Positions 54,725-63,508 of a stretch of 63,508 nt of DNA are shown here, in pieces. The stretch is from Atlanticothrix silvestris CENA357. Lineage in GTDB: Bacteria; Cyanobacteriota; Cyanobacteriia; Cyanobacteriales; Nostocaceae. Under the pieces are notes generated by a model that saw only the letters and a list, made by a program, of their open reading frames with translations, was not told where the DNA came from and ran no database searches. The stretch is from the NCBI RefSeq assembly GCF_016056295.1, contig NZ_JAECZB010000021.1:1-63508 (forward strand). Direction: 5' to 3'. Each line of letters begins with the position of its first letter. Within the stretch, counting starts at the first letter, position 1. Made by a program: the position numbers and the translations under genes.

Positions 54725-55067
54725 GTATGGATTTTTAGCGACAGTCAAAATTCAAAAACAGCCTTTTGTTTATTAGGCTTTTCCCGTGGAGTGAAATAAC
54801 ATTTAGAAAAATTGTTGTTGAGACAGCCAGTTGCTTCTACCCAACTTCATAAATTTGAGCGAAACTAAGATTGTTTTTTATGCCTGGAGATAGATGGCAT
54901 AACCTCGCAATCAATCTATGGTTAGATTATTGTAGGGTGTCTTTACCTAAAAATCACAAAATTGAGCTATTGCAAAACTCATAATATTAAGTATTACTGC
55001 CAGCAAAACTAATTGCCAGTGGAATTTCACCAAAGTTAAAAGATACGACACAGACAGAAAATAGAAG
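54725..55067. other. Convergent intergenic region
   Basis: No gene. AGCCT (54760-54764) and AGGCT (54775-54779) followed by TTTT may form a weak terminator for the FHA-PrsW gene. The rest is unremarkable. Confidence 0.5.
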
Positions 55068-55706
55068 TTAGGCTTCAGTCTGAAAGCTGTCTAATTGTTT
55101 CAAGGCGTAGTAAGCGATCGCGATACTAATTTTAGCTTGCTCGATTTCTGATAAATTTGTCCAATCCCGATTCTCAATATTACTAATGATAGATTTGAGG
55201 TTTTGCGGTTCGCTGCTACGCATACTATATGCAAATGGTCGGGCTAAAACAAACAAGTCATCGGCTTCCCAGGTGGGCATTACAGCTTGAACGCATTGCA
55301 CTAGTTGCTCACCCATAGATTGTTGAGATGCAAAAATGTCAGTAGCTTTCTGGGCGATCGCATTCAGCCAACCTTGAGGTACACTAGCAACAAAAGCTGT
55401 ATGTAAAGTTTCTTTAAGGCTATCTACACTTGCACAAATCGTATTACAGTTGTAGTATGAAGAAGTTGAAACTTCTGACCAAAGTGTATCTAGTTGTTCA
55501 TAAAAATTTTGCGATCGTGTAGTTAATTCTTCATCGAGTAAATCCCGCGTCACAAACTGCTGTTCTAGTTCACGAAAATATTCTTCAGACTCATCATCAG
55601 CGGGATTCCAAGGATAAGTAGCATCTTCTGGTTCTAGTAATACCTCTAACAGCTCTAATTCCATCTGAGACGCTAAAGTGTCGGAAGTGTTGATTTTATT
55701 AGCCAT
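55068..55706 (-). CDS. Unknown cyanobacterial protein after the CHAT gene
   Basis: A 212-residue acidic soluble protein, mainly helical (SQMELELLEVLLEPEDATYP; SEEYFRELEQQFVTRDLLDE; LSEIEQAKISIAIAYYALKQ). No domain is recognised. Three cysteines cluster in YNCNTICAS. It is the last gene of the minus-strand set PP2C, CHAT-FHA, this gene, 190 bases after the CHAT-FHA stop, so it could be a substrate or regulator of that protease. AGGAGATCACAA before its start is a good ribosome site. Confidence 0.7.
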   Translation of the reverse strand: MANKINTSDTLASQMELELLEVLLEPEDATYPWNPADDESEEYFRELEQQFVTRDLLDEELTTRSQNFYEQLDTLWSEVSTSSYYNCNTICASVDSLKETLHTAFVASVPQGWLNAIAQKATDIFASQQSMGEQLVQCVQAVMPTWEADDLFVLARPFAYSMRSSEPQNLKSIISNIENRDWTNLSEIEQAKISIAIAYYALKQLDSFQTEA

Positions 55707-55896
55707 TTGTGATCTCCTGATGAATTAATTAACGCTATTGACAGCTACACCTGTCGTAATTAAATTTCCGTAAAAAAGTTAATTTTGTCTAATGATAAAA
55801 TTGGGTTTTTCAGATTGGTATTGATGCAAGTAATTTCACGGACATAACCTCTATTTTTTTCATTGTCAAAGCTATCTCTTCATTGAATACTTCAGC

Positions 55897-57477
55897 TTAG
55901 GAATCTTCAATAATAAATTCCCAAGTCTCGCCTCTAGAACTTCCAAACTTTAATTGCATTCCCGACTTCAAAGGAACTTCCTCGCGGAGGATTTGTTGCC
56001 AACCGTTAGGGCCTAAACACCAAGTTGTACCGTAAGTAGAAAAATCTTGTAGATAATAAGTTCGTACCGGAGTAGTACCTGTGAGGGTATTCCGGCATAA
56101 AATTTCGGCATGACGCTTAGAAACTGATGGTTCGGGGATGACAATATCATTATCTTTCGTGCGGCCGATGCGAGTCACACCAGAGCGCAAAGACCAAATT
56201 TTGCCTCCTGGTAAAAGCGATCGCAAACAAGCTGTAGTAACTGGAAAATTGATGTTAGGGATAGCAGTATCTGGTAATTCGGTAATACCTTCATCAAAGC
56301 TTTTAATGAGTTCACCATTAAAATCAGGATGCAGATAAAGAACAGGCAAAGTCCAAGCAGGTTGATTGAACTTATATATTGTTAGCAGCTCTTGCCTGGC
56401 TTCCGCCACTGCTTCATCAATTGGTTTACGCGATCGCAAAGCTTTGGCAAAGGCTTGAATAAAACTATGGCTTTCGTGATCAGCAATTTCATCGCGCATT
56501 CCTAAAACAGCAGGTACACCATGACGGATCAATACTTCTGCTAAACTGCTGGCAAGGATAGCTTGGTGATTAATAGCGGCGGGTTGCGCTCCCCAACAAG
56601 CATTGAAAACTGCCAGTTTCAAGCCACTACGGGTTAATACTTGTGCTAATTCTATGCCATTTAATGTCATGCTGGGACGCAAAAATAATAAGCCGCCATC
56701 TGGGCCTGGTAGACCGTGACCAGCATAAAAAAAGACGTTGTATGCCTTAGTTTCGAGTTCTTGAATCAATTCTTGAGGAGTTGGTTGCAGCAGCGTTTTC
56801 ACTATACAAGGTGCATATCCTTGATAATTGCTACCGACAGAATTTTCATTTGAGAGGGTTTGTTCTAGGATGGTGGCTTCTTGTGCCAATTGCAAATGCT
56901 CATCATGTCCTAAAACCAGCAAGATGTTTAAAGCCTGATCGGTTCGTAAATAAGGTAGGGGTTCAACTTCGCTAGTGGTACGGCTAAATAGCAAATCTTG
57001 CGAGAGAGACATTGCCGATTGACCAGGCTCTCGCTGCATAATTTCCCAAGGTAAAGCGATGAGATCTGGGTCACGAATTTCTAGCCGAAAACGCAAACGC
57101 GTATGCTGACCCATCGCAATACCACGACTGCGTTCTAAACTACCCAGAATTGGCCCATCGAATACCCAACGCCACAAATTCATCCCCAAATATTGCATGA
57201 GACGACTGCTGTAACCAGAGCCTTGATTTGAAGGGGGTGAAACCAAATTTATTGGCAGTGCGTTTCCTCGCTTGCTAGTTGAGCCTGTAGAAATATCTAA
57301 GCCACTGTGGCCAGTAAACATCTGCTGCCATTCTTGCCAAACTTGGGTGAGTTCAAAAGGCCATACACAGTCATGTAAAACATAACCACTGGGATAGGGA
57401 GCTTTGACCACCCAAATAGCGAAGTTATCTGTGCCAGTGTTGATGAGACGGGCGATCGCCAGGTTCAGGGATGGCAT
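55897..57477 (-). CDS. CHAT (caspase-like) protease with C-terminal FHA domain
   Basis: 526 residues. The CHAT peptidase domain spans ~100-360, with catalytic His254 in FYAGHGLPGPDGG and Cys294 in VFNACWGAQPA. Flanking blocks LALPWEIMQREPG-like (ALPWEIM) and GVPAVLGMRDEIADHESHSF are typical. The FHA domain covers ~430-515 (GVTRIGRTKDNDIVIPEPSV, SKRHAEI, DFSTYGTTWCL). CHAT proteins related to separase and metacaspases act in bacterial proteolytic signalling and immunity. FHA suggests recognition of phosphothreonine, and a PP2C phosphatase gene lies 100 bases upstream on the same strand. No signal peptide. Confidence 0.93.
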   Translation of the reverse strand: MPSLNLAIARLINTGTDNFAIWVVKAPYPSGYVLHDCVWPFELTQVWQEWQQMFTGHSGLDISTGSTSKRGNALPINLVSPPSNQGSGYSSRLMQYLGMNLWRWVFDGPILGSLERSRGIAMGQHTRLRFRLEIRDPDLIALPWEIMQREPGQSAMSLSQDLLFSRTTSEVEPLPYLRTDQALNILLVLGHDEHLQLAQEATILEQTLSNENSVGSNYQGYAPCIVKTLLQPTPQELIQELETKAYNVFFYAGHGLPGPDGGLLFLRPSMTLNGIELAQVLTRSGLKLAVFNACWGAQPAAINHQAILASSLAEVLIRHGVPAVLGMRDEIADHESHSFIQAFAKALRSRKPIDEAVAEARQELLTIYKFNQPAWTLPVLYLHPDFNGELIKSFDEGITELPDTAIPNINFPVTTACLRSLLPGGKIWSLRSGVTRIGRTKDNDIVIPEPSVSKRHAEILCRNTLTGTTPVRTYYLQDFSTYGTTWCLGPNGWQQILREEVPLKSGMQLKFGSSRGETWEFIIEDS

Positions 57478-57577
57478 GGATTCATGAAATTAAGAGGTAA
57501 AAACAAATAATTTTCAATAACAATTTTCCCCTAGGAAAACTTTTACCTTGTGTGTATTATTTCAGGTTTTTACCAGT

Positions 57578-59860
57578 TTATCGACTATCTAACTCAACTG
57601 CACTAGGCACATTTTGAGCATTTGGTACAGGAGGTTGGCTATTTAGAGGTTCGGGAACAGTATCACATGGACTGGTATCATCTGATTGTAAAACAGAGAC
57701 ATCGAAGCGTTTAAGTTGAGATAATTCGACCCACACTTTTGACTCTACTTTGCCTACAGGTGCGGCAGCTACTAGATTATTAACTGTTGCTGGTGGGTTT
57801 GGTGTGACTGGAGTGGAGCAAAGTCGCAACTGCACCGACAGGTTCCCAGAAGCAGTTTGAGGATTGGGTTTAGTTCCGATCACTTCCAAAAAACTACCTG
57901 GGGGGAAACTTCGCTGATTGCTTAAGGCAATTTCTTGATTGGTTTTAATTACCCATCCAGGGGCGAGGTTAGCCAGCGATCGCCCTTGGGGTCGATTAGA
58001 AGCAATTGGTTCTAAAATTTTTGTAGGAAATACACCTGCTGGTGATCGTAATCGCATGACTAAGTATCCCAATGAACCTGCGATAATCACTAATATTAAC
58101 GGCACAATCAAATTTAATGGCAGTTGGAGACTTGGAGCCGCTTTACTTTCGGCAACTACTTTGGTTTTCTGGTTAGGGTTGGTTGGCAATTGTGTTGCTG
58201 CTGTTTCTCTGGACGCAGCATTGGCAGCTTTGATTGCAGAAACATCTGGAATTACTGCTTTTAGGTTTAACTCTGGTTCAAAGTAGCGGAGTTGATAATT
58301 GACTAACGCGATAGTGACATTATCATGTCCGTTTTTAGTGTTAGCAATTTCTACTAACTTATTCGCAACATTGACTACATCATTTTCTCCAAGCAGAATT
58401 GGTAAAATTTCTGTTTCCCAGTAGTCCTCCACTCGATCAAAATCACTTAGTCCATCGGATGTAAGCAGAAAAATAGCATCTTCGTCGAGAATAAATCTTT
58501 GGGAAGTGGGATGTAATGAGTTACTGGGACTCATTCCTAAAGCCTGTACTAGCGAGCCAGAACCACTCTGTTGGATGGCCTCTCGGTAAATAGCATAGCC
58601 CAACCTGACTTCGCGAGAGGCAACATCGTCGTCAAGGGTAACTTGATAACAACCGTGGCGTGTAATCCAGTAGGCACGACTGTCGCCAACATGGGTAATA
58701 TACATTTCGCTGCCTATATGTAAGGCCATCACCAAGGTTGTACCCATGCGTTGACGACCTTGGCGATTTTCGCTGTCGTTGCGTTGGCTAATTTTGTCGT
58801 TGGCTACTGCTACTGCCTGATCTAAGTCAGCTAACAGCAGGGAGGGTTCTATATGATCGTAGGGAACTTTGGTTAGTTGCTGTACTTGTTGCTGGATTGT
58901 TTCAATCGCTAAGTTGGAGGCGATAAGACCTCCCTCGTGTCCACCAATGCCATCACAGACAATGGCCAAGCCTGTGGACTGTGGTGGTTTAGTTACAATT
59001 GTGCCATTAGGTGGGTAACAGGCATCTTCGTTACGTTGGCGGCTAGGGCCAGTATCAGTTTTGGTGACAATTTTAATCTTGGGTGTTTGCGATCGCCCTA
59101 ATTCCGCTAATCCTTGATCTAAAACCGCAATTAGTATTTCAGGTGAAGTAATCTCTCCATGAATTAAAAAATTACTAATTTGGTTGACAAATTCAGCTAT
59201 GGCTGGTTTCGCCTCAGGCTGTAATTGTTGCCAAAATTTACCTAATAAAGATAAGTCTGGTACCGTTGAAGAGTCAAAACACAATTGTAATAAGCGGATT
59301 AAAGGCCCTTCTACCCGTAATACATGGGGTTCTATTAAGCTAGATGCGACACCTTCACTCACAAAAGGTTGCCAAAGATGAGCTATCTGCCATAGCCAAT
59401 TGAGTTGACGCATTGATGTGGCTTCGCGCCAAGCAGTAGTTAACTGGCTACATAGCTGTACTTGTGGAACTGTATGATCTGCCAACAGTGGTGGCTTTTC
59501 TAAAAGTAAAATTTCTCTTTGGGAACTACCATTAGTTAGAGGAATCACTCCATATACCTGAGGTACATTTAAGCGATAGGGAATTAGTCTTAGATAGGCT
59601 TTGATCTCACGCAAATTCTCTAACTCAGGCCCTTGGGGTAATAACCCAGGTTTAGTATCTAGAACTACTGATTTATTGATGACTAAATAGCGATCGGCTA
59701 ATATTTCTCCAGGGCTACCCATACTCAAACCATCTCCAACAGCCCAGAGGTAACGTTTGGGTAGAGGTGTGGAGCATCGCTGGCAAAACTTATGAGTCAG
59801 GGGGTTGGTAGCCTGACAAAGTTCATTTGGGCAGTAGAGCGTTGCCGCATCATTTTCCAT
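57578..59860 (-). CDS. PP2C-type Ser/Thr phosphatase with zinc ribbon and membrane segment
   Basis: 760 residues. The N-terminal zinc ribbon uses Cys10, Cys15, Cys26 and Cys29 (YCPNELC, KFCQRC). Residues ~50-250 form a helical/kinase-like domain without protein kinase motifs. The PP2C domain (~265-525) has metal-binding Asp residues in GPSRQRNEDACYP, CDGIGGHEGG, HVGDSRAYW and TSDGLSDF. A membrane span (LPLNLIVPLILVIIAGSLGY) at ~588-607 precedes a periplasmic SH3-like tail. It is the first gene of the set followed by CHAT-FHA and the unknown gene, and presumably reverses the phosphorylation read by the FHA domains. A partner kinase is not in the window. Confidence 0.93.
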   Translation of the reverse strand: MENDAATLYCPNELCQATNPLTHKFCQRCSTPLPKRYLWAVGDGLSMGSPGEILADRYLVINKSVVLDTKPGLLPQGPELENLREIKAYLRLIPYRLNVPQVYGVIPLTNGSSQREILLLEKPPLLADHTVPQVQLCSQLTTAWREATSMRQLNWLWQIAHLWQPFVSEGVASSLIEPHVLRVEGPLIRLLQLCFDSSTVPDLSLLGKFWQQLQPEAKPAIAEFVNQISNFLIHGEITSPEILIAVLDQGLAELGRSQTPKIKIVTKTDTGPSRQRNEDACYPPNGTIVTKPPQSTGLAIVCDGIGGHEGGLIASNLAIETIQQQVQQLTKVPYDHIEPSLLLADLDQAVAVANDKISQRNDSENRQGRQRMGTTLVMALHIGSEMYITHVGDSRAYWITRHGCYQVTLDDDVASREVRLGYAIYREAIQQSGSGSLVQALGMSPSNSLHPTSQRFILDEDAIFLLTSDGLSDFDRVEDYWETEILPILLGENDVVNVANKLVEIANTKNGHDNVTIALVNYQLRYFEPELNLKAVIPDVSAIKAANAASRETAATQLPTNPNQKTKVVAESKAAPSLQLPLNLIVPLILVIIAGSLGYLVMRLRSPAGVFPTKILEPIASNRPQGRSLANLAPGWVIKTNQEIALSNQRSFPPGSFLEVIGTKPNPQTASGNLSVQLRLCSTPVTPNPPATVNNLVAAAPVGKVESKVWVELSQLKRFDVSVLQSDDTSPCDTVPEPLNSQPPVPNAQNVPSAVELDSR

Positions 59861-60697
59861 AGTGTTCGCAGTGATCAGCGATTGGCAATTTATTCAAAAG
59901 TATTTGACCGCGGCAGTTGAGACCGCTTATATTTGTGGAACTCGATGCATCCTATTTTGGAGCATGATTTTAGCTGGGAGACACCAGCAGATACTAATAC
60001 TTGATTTACTTACTTATGCAAAGAACATACTCCTTTAGTCAACCCTACAGCCTCATGATAGCTTCTCTGGCTTTGTGACTCTCCATCGCCATAACCACTA
60101 ACTCTAACCCTGTCACCAAAGCATAACCCAGGTGTATCTATACTGTTTGGTTTTAATAAATTAACTCATCACAAAAAGTCAGATAATACCAATATTGCTT
60201 TAGTTTATAATTCTCCCAGCATTAATTAACTTTAATTAAGAATTAAGACGGCTGATAGCTCCGCAAATCTAGACTTTACACTATGTTAAATCTAGGGCAT
60301 AAATTTCTCATTTGATTCAGTGTTTACCATGTTGACAAATGGGGAAAATTTTCACTCCATTCTGCTGCCCCAAAAGTAGGCAAAAACCACAAATTTTGTC
60401 TCTCAAATTATAAGTATAGTCACTGTTTTAAGTACTAAATTACGTATCAAAGCTTTCAATCGCAGTAAGTAATTATCTAAAAGTATTGAAGTTATCAGAA
60501 CCAAAAAAGTACTAAATATTTGAATACATGGCGCATAAATTTGCGATGCATTTTTGAGAGTAATCGGCTCTAGCCTTCTGGAATAAATACTTTAAGGGCT
60601 AGAGCCGATTACTAGTAAACCAGCAAAGTTTTTGTGGTTAACTACTAAAAAGTTAAAAGTGACAAAAACTATCACGCTTAACTTATCAGCTTCAAAC
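59861..60697. other. Long non-coding region with a strong inverted repeat
   Basis: No gene in 837 bases. The inverted repeat at 60559-60613 is listed separately; the rest is A+T-rich, with the PP2C promoter expected near its left end. Confidence 0.5.
60559..60613. repeat. 17-bp perfect inverted repeat
   Basis: AGTAATCGGCTCTAGCC (60559-60575) and GGCTAGAGCCGATTACT (60597-60613) flank a 21-base loop. It lies 85 bases past the stop of ndhM. A transcript would form a very stable stem; as no T tract follows on either side, it may be an RNA element or paired ends of a small repeat rather than a simple terminator. Confidence 0.8.
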
Positions 60698-61057
60698 CTA
60701 TTTATTCTCGTCAACTGCAACTTGGGGGAGTCCCATGCTGTAGTTGGTGACACGAGCAGACAGATTGTAGCTGATTTCGCCTTTTTGCAGGAGCGATCGC
60801 AAATAATGCTCCAAGTCTGACCCAACACGACGTAAGTTATAGTCTGTTAGGTCTTGGCCACTAGATGCTTCTACTAGTTCATCAAATTTGTGATAAATCT
60901 TTTGCAGAGCATCTTCATTCCAGTTGAATTCGTTGTCTGGGTCAACATCCAACGTTAAGACCTGATTGCTAGGAATCAGTTCGCCATCCCGGTCAATTTC
61001 TGCCGCAAAAATGCGAATGTGCCGGGTTGTGGACTTGAGCAGCATTGGATTGTCCAT
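60698..61057 (-). CDS. ndhM: NAD(P)H-quinone oxidoreductase subunit M
   Basis: 119 residues, an oxygenic-photosynthesis-specific subunit of the thylakoid NDH-1 complex. The core TTRHIRIFAAEI, NQVLTLDVDPDNEFNWNEDA and YNLRRVGSDLEHYLRSLLQK are strongly conserved. ATG 61057 gives the usual length; the ATG at the fifth codon (MLLKS) is an alternative start used in some annotations. Monocistronic. It acts in cyclic electron flow and respiration. Confidence 0.96.
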   Translation of the reverse strand: MDNPMLLKSTTRHIRIFAAEIDRDGELIPSNQVLTLDVDPDNEFNWNEDALQKIYHKFDELVEASSGQDLTDYNLRRVGSDLEHYLRSLLQKGEISYNLSARVTNYSMGLPQVAVDENK

Positions 61058-61738
61058 AGAAGGGTGTAAGGTTCGGGTTAATTACACTGAAATCATTGTA
61101 GACGCTATACCTGGGCTTAAATGCTCTCTATTCTTATGGTTTGATTACAACTTAATTATCTAAAGAGTCGCAGCCGTAGATTTTTGGCGTAACAATGACA
61201 GGGTAGGTTATGACAATTTTTGGGAAGAACCACAAATTTCCTGAGATGGGCCAATGAATTCGGCTTTAGCAGAACTCATCTAATTTTTTGTAATCCTCAG
61301 GTCTAAAAGGCGCTAGAGTAAGGTACTCTGCTGGAAGAATTTGATTTATGGTCTATATTGTCCTGCAAAAGCAAAATTTTACTTTTGATAATTTTGTTTA
61401 TCAATGTCTCCTGAATTTTATGATGAATAAAACGTACATCCAGTAATTTTACGTAATTATGTTACAGCTAGCTCTGGCTTTAATAAAAGCGAAAAACAAC
61501 AGAGTTTTTACTTACGTGTAAACACCAAAATTTCAGTAACAACTCAAACTATTATTGACTTGAAGATAAAGTTGATGTAAAAAGCTTTAAAAAGCAGCAA
61601 CAAGTTCTTACAGAAACTTTATTATATAGAATCTTAAAAACTGAATAATAGTTATGGCTTGCCTAAAGCATATCGGGTAGTGGAAGATAGCGATTTAGAT
61701 GATGTAAAGTTTAGCTAGAAAAAGCGCAGGAGAATGAA
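61058..61738. other. Non-coding region upstream of small genes
   Basis: A+T-rich, no gene, no clear hairpin in these 681 bases. Confidence 0.5.
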
Positions 61739-61777
61739 ATGCAATACAAACTCTATGGATTGAAGAAAGATTCTTAA
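61739..61777 (+). CDS. Possible 12-residue leader peptide
   Basis: MQYKLYGLKKDS, directly preceded by CAGGAGAATGAA, a good ribosome site for so short a frame. It ends 7 bases before one candidate start of the next gene and 94 bases before the preferred one. It may be a translated upstream frame that couples or regulates the next gene; chance is possible. Confidence 0.3.
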   Translation: MQYKLYGLKKDS

Positions 61778-61871
61778 CTTAAGGATGTGGATTCAAAAAA
61801 ATATAAATAATTTTGCTGAGGATATAGTTCCTCACTTTCATGACCACCAAAGCACAGGAATCCTCAAAACT

Positions 61872-62153
61872 ATGAACTCGAAAGCATTACCACGCCAAAT
61901 AAATAATATCGAAGTAGGTGTTTATGAGTGCGAAATCCATCTTAAATTCCGGTTGATTGAGGAAAAGAGCCTATTGGGCGATCGCGAACAACTGTTGCAG
62001 GTGCTGCTAGACGCTCTAACTGAAGGGTCTGATGAATTTTTGGAGACGCTGCAAGCCTCTGTCAAAGCTCAAGAAGTCTCTGAGTTCAAAGCCTCACCGC
62101 AAATGCGACGACAACTGATGCGTTTACGCAATGCTGTTGATAACAACCAATAG
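61872..62153 (+). CDS. Small conserved cyanobacterial protein, unknown function
   Basis: 93 residues from ATG 61872, preceded by AGGAA at ten bases. An ATG at 61785 would add 29 residues but has AAGG touching the start codon. The N-terminal part is beta-rich (INNIEVGVYECEIHLKFRLI) and the C-terminal part helical (QLLQVLLDALTEGSDEFLET, then RRQLMRLRNAVD). I recall homologues of unknown function in filamentous cyanobacteria but cannot name a domain. Confidence 0.65.
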   Translation: MNSKALPRQINNIEVGVYECEIHLKFRLIEEKSLLGDREQLLQVLLDALTEGSDEFLETLQASVKAQEVSEFKASPQMRRQLMRLRNAVDNNQ

Positions 62154-62628
62154 TTGCTAAAAATTTAATTTGAGTAGTGAGCAATCATTTATTAAACACT
62201 GAACAGTGAATTTTTTGAAGTTAGCTCATTTGTTCTAACAGTGAGTTTGGTTGTATAACCTAACTCTTAGGCTATGGCTGTCCGTTCACACTGCTCTTCC
62301 AGAAGCCGCACAAAGCATCTACAAGGGATATTCGCCCTTAGTACAAAGGGCATCCTTAGGTGCGTGTCAATTTATGAACTTGCTTTTTGAGCAGATTACG
62401 GTCTTTAAAGATTAATTTTTAATGCCATTACCTAACCAGGGTTTTACTTCGATTGGCATAACTATTAGTTATGAATGTGGCAAAATAGCTTTACTAGGTA
62501 TAAGAAAATTTAGAAAAATTAGAAGTTCTTGTTCCATAAGGCTTAAGTTAATTGAGCAGGAGCTTGCATGTCAATCAGCGCTCCTGCTTGTTGTACCAGT
62601 TAGGATGTATTTAGCGCCGAATAGCTTA
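62154..62628. other. Intergenic region with a hairpin
   Basis: AGCAGGAGC (62555-62563) pairs with GCTCCTGCT (62580-62588), 41 bases beyond the response-regulator stop; it may be that gene's terminator. A 76-codon frame here (62422-62652) runs into the next gene antisense and looks spurious. Confidence 0.55.
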
Positions 62629-63324
62629 CTATTTAGCAAGACCGTGTTCTAAAGCAAAACGAACTAACTCGGTACGGCTGTTTGTGCCAGTTTTACTAAA
62701 CAAACGACTAACGTATTTTTCTACATTGCGAACGCTGGTTTCCAAACGACGGGCGATTTCTTTATTCATCAACCCTTCTGCAACTAAGTCTAAAACGCTT
62801 TGTTCTCTGGGCGTTAAGTCAATTTTGAAAGGAGTTGGAGATTGAGCGATCGCATTTCTTTGGGTTAATAAAGCTTTAATTTGGGCAATCTGATTAGCTA
62901 GTTCAGCAATATCAGGGGTTTCACCTTCTTCACCCGTAGCTTGAGGCTTAGCTGTGCGCCTAACAAGTAAATTTTCTACTATTGCCACTAACTCATCTGG
63001 ATCGAATGGTTTGGGTAGATAAGCATCAACACCAGCCTGATAACCTTGGATGCGATCGCCTGTCATTCCTTTTGCAGTTAAAAATACTACTGGGAGCGAT
63101 TGAAAGCGAGGATCTTCTCGTAGTTGCTTGAGAAACTGATAGCCATCTACCTGGGGCATCATGATATCAGAAATCACCAAATCTGGTGTATTTTGCTGCA
63201 TCAAATCCCACCCCTCACGGGCGTTACTGGCGACTTGAACACTGAAACCGCTTTCTTGTAAATAGTCTTTCACGGCTTCCCGCAATCCTGGTTCATCATC
63301 CACCAGTAACAATTGTGCTGACAT
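62629..63324 (-). CDS. NarL/LuxR-type response regulator (Ycf29-like)
   Basis: 231 residues. Receiver domain ~1-122 with acidic Asp10/Glu11, phospho-acceptor Asp53 (DLVISDIMMPQVDG), Thr in VVFLTAKG and Lys in YLPKPFDPDEL. A linker of ~45 residues leads to a LuxR helix-turn-helix (~167-228; LTPREQSVLDLVAEGLMNKE, IARRLETSVRNVEKYVSRLF). The layout matches the Ycf29/TctD-like group conserved in cyanobacteria and red algal plastids, function unclear. No histidine kinase is adjacent. Confidence 0.92.
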   Translation of the reverse strand: MSAQLLLVDDEPGLREAVKDYLQESGFSVQVASNAREGWDLMQQNTPDLVISDIMMPQVDGYQFLKQLREDPRFQSLPVVFLTAKGMTGDRIQGYQAGVDAYLPKPFDPDELVAIVENLLVRRTAKPQATGEEGETPDIAELANQIAQIKALLTQRNAIAQSPTPFKIDLTPREQSVLDLVAEGLMNKEIARRLETSVRNVEKYVSRLFSKTGTNSRTELVRFALEHGLAK

Positions 63325-63508
63325 TTAAAGTTTCCTTGAGTTTACCTGTTTCCAATTTAGCGAAAGTTGACAGCCATTGGACAAGAGAATCAACAGAAAA
63401 CTCATTGGTTGCTAAAACCCCGATTACGCTCGACTTTAGCGGGAGCAACGCGAAAAAGTGAGATCGTCGTGAAATGAGCAGGGGAAGCGGGGGTAGCTGG
63501 GGTAGCTG
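63325..63508. other. Right-edge non-coding stretch
   Basis: Nothing identifiable; it ends with two GGGTAGCTG units. Confidence 0.4.

Noticed and set aside
62422-62652. 76-codon open frame on the plus strand
   Set aside because: It overlaps the end of the response-regulator gene antisense, has no homology I recognise and covers a likely terminator hairpin.
1-63508. tRNA or rRNA genes
   Set aside because: No cloverleaf with a TTCGANNC arm or rRNA-like conserved stretch was recognised on reading both strands.

Overview
The window looks like chromosome from a filamentous, probably heterocyst-forming cyanobacterium (Nostoc/Calothrix type). Supporting this are photosystem I PsaK, NDH-1 subunit NdhM, the alkane-synthesis trio ado-aar-accA, the nirA-nrtP-narB nitrate genes behind an NtcA-type promoter, a cyanoexosortase locus, frequent GCGATCGC (HIP1) octamers, and intergenic regions full of short tandem and dispersed repeats. 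The genus is an inference; no rRNA or tRNA was seen.

Region 1 (1-7851) is a sedentary-type integron. A tyrosine recombinase with the IntI-specific insertion (6889-7851, +) is preceded by an attI-like junction at 6620-6626 embedded in iterated ATACGGAAA/TTTCCGTAT motifs. Leftwards lie four attC sites (3622-3705, 2878-2965, 2231-2318, 305-391). Their outer 7-mers match cassette by cassette, and each has one extra base in L''. They delimit a 3.0-kb cassette (LysR regulator / SDR / NmrA-like reductase), a DUF6194 cassette, a GNAT acetyltransferase cassette, and a 1.9-kb cassette with a three-repeat protein plus an inverted UPF0175/DUF3368 toxin-antitoxin pair.

Region 2 (7852-22000) is mostly housekeeping: an orphan ABC ATPase, a cyanobacterial hypothetical protein, an orphan sugar-ABC permease, ado-aar-accA-SDR-folE, trpF, psaK, an LtrA-family protein, two small unknown proteins, an L,D-transpeptidase and a KDPG aldolase.

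Region 3 (22000-39300) is cell-surface and extracellular biology. It holds a large RTX protein in which a glycerophosphodiesterase domain interrupts an esterase-like phytase domain; a cyanoexosortase A locus with a truncated accessory gene and a transposed repeat element before hpsJ; rpe; a subtilisin-like protease with Glu at the usual Asp position; a lipoprotein serpin split by a frameshift at an A10 tract; an AI-2E-family permease; an LCP ligase; a HEAT-repeat protein; and a Tat-exported Rieske protein.

Region 4 (39300-46600) is nitrate assimilation: nirA, the MFS transporter nrtP, narB, a PsiE-like protein and the nitrate-reductase-associated protein.

Region 5 (47400-52820) is the most intriguing part. 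Two double-glycine precursor peptides with related, cysteine-free cores are followed by an aminoglycoside-phosphotransferase-like kinase and a HopA1-family protein. That enzyme pair recalls the Ser/Thr dehydrating machinery of class V lanthipeptides and thioamitides. A helix-turn-helix protein and a parvulin-type prolyl isomerase follow.

Region 6 (53300-60000) encodes a phospho-signalling/protease set: FHA-PrsW membrane protease, PP2C phosphatase with zinc ribbon, CHAT caspase-like protease with FHA domain, and a small unknown. The window closes with ndhM, a small unknown and a LuxR-type response regulator. At least three non-autonomous mobile elements with target-site duplications were found (27800-28428, 29289-29527, 51862-52013).
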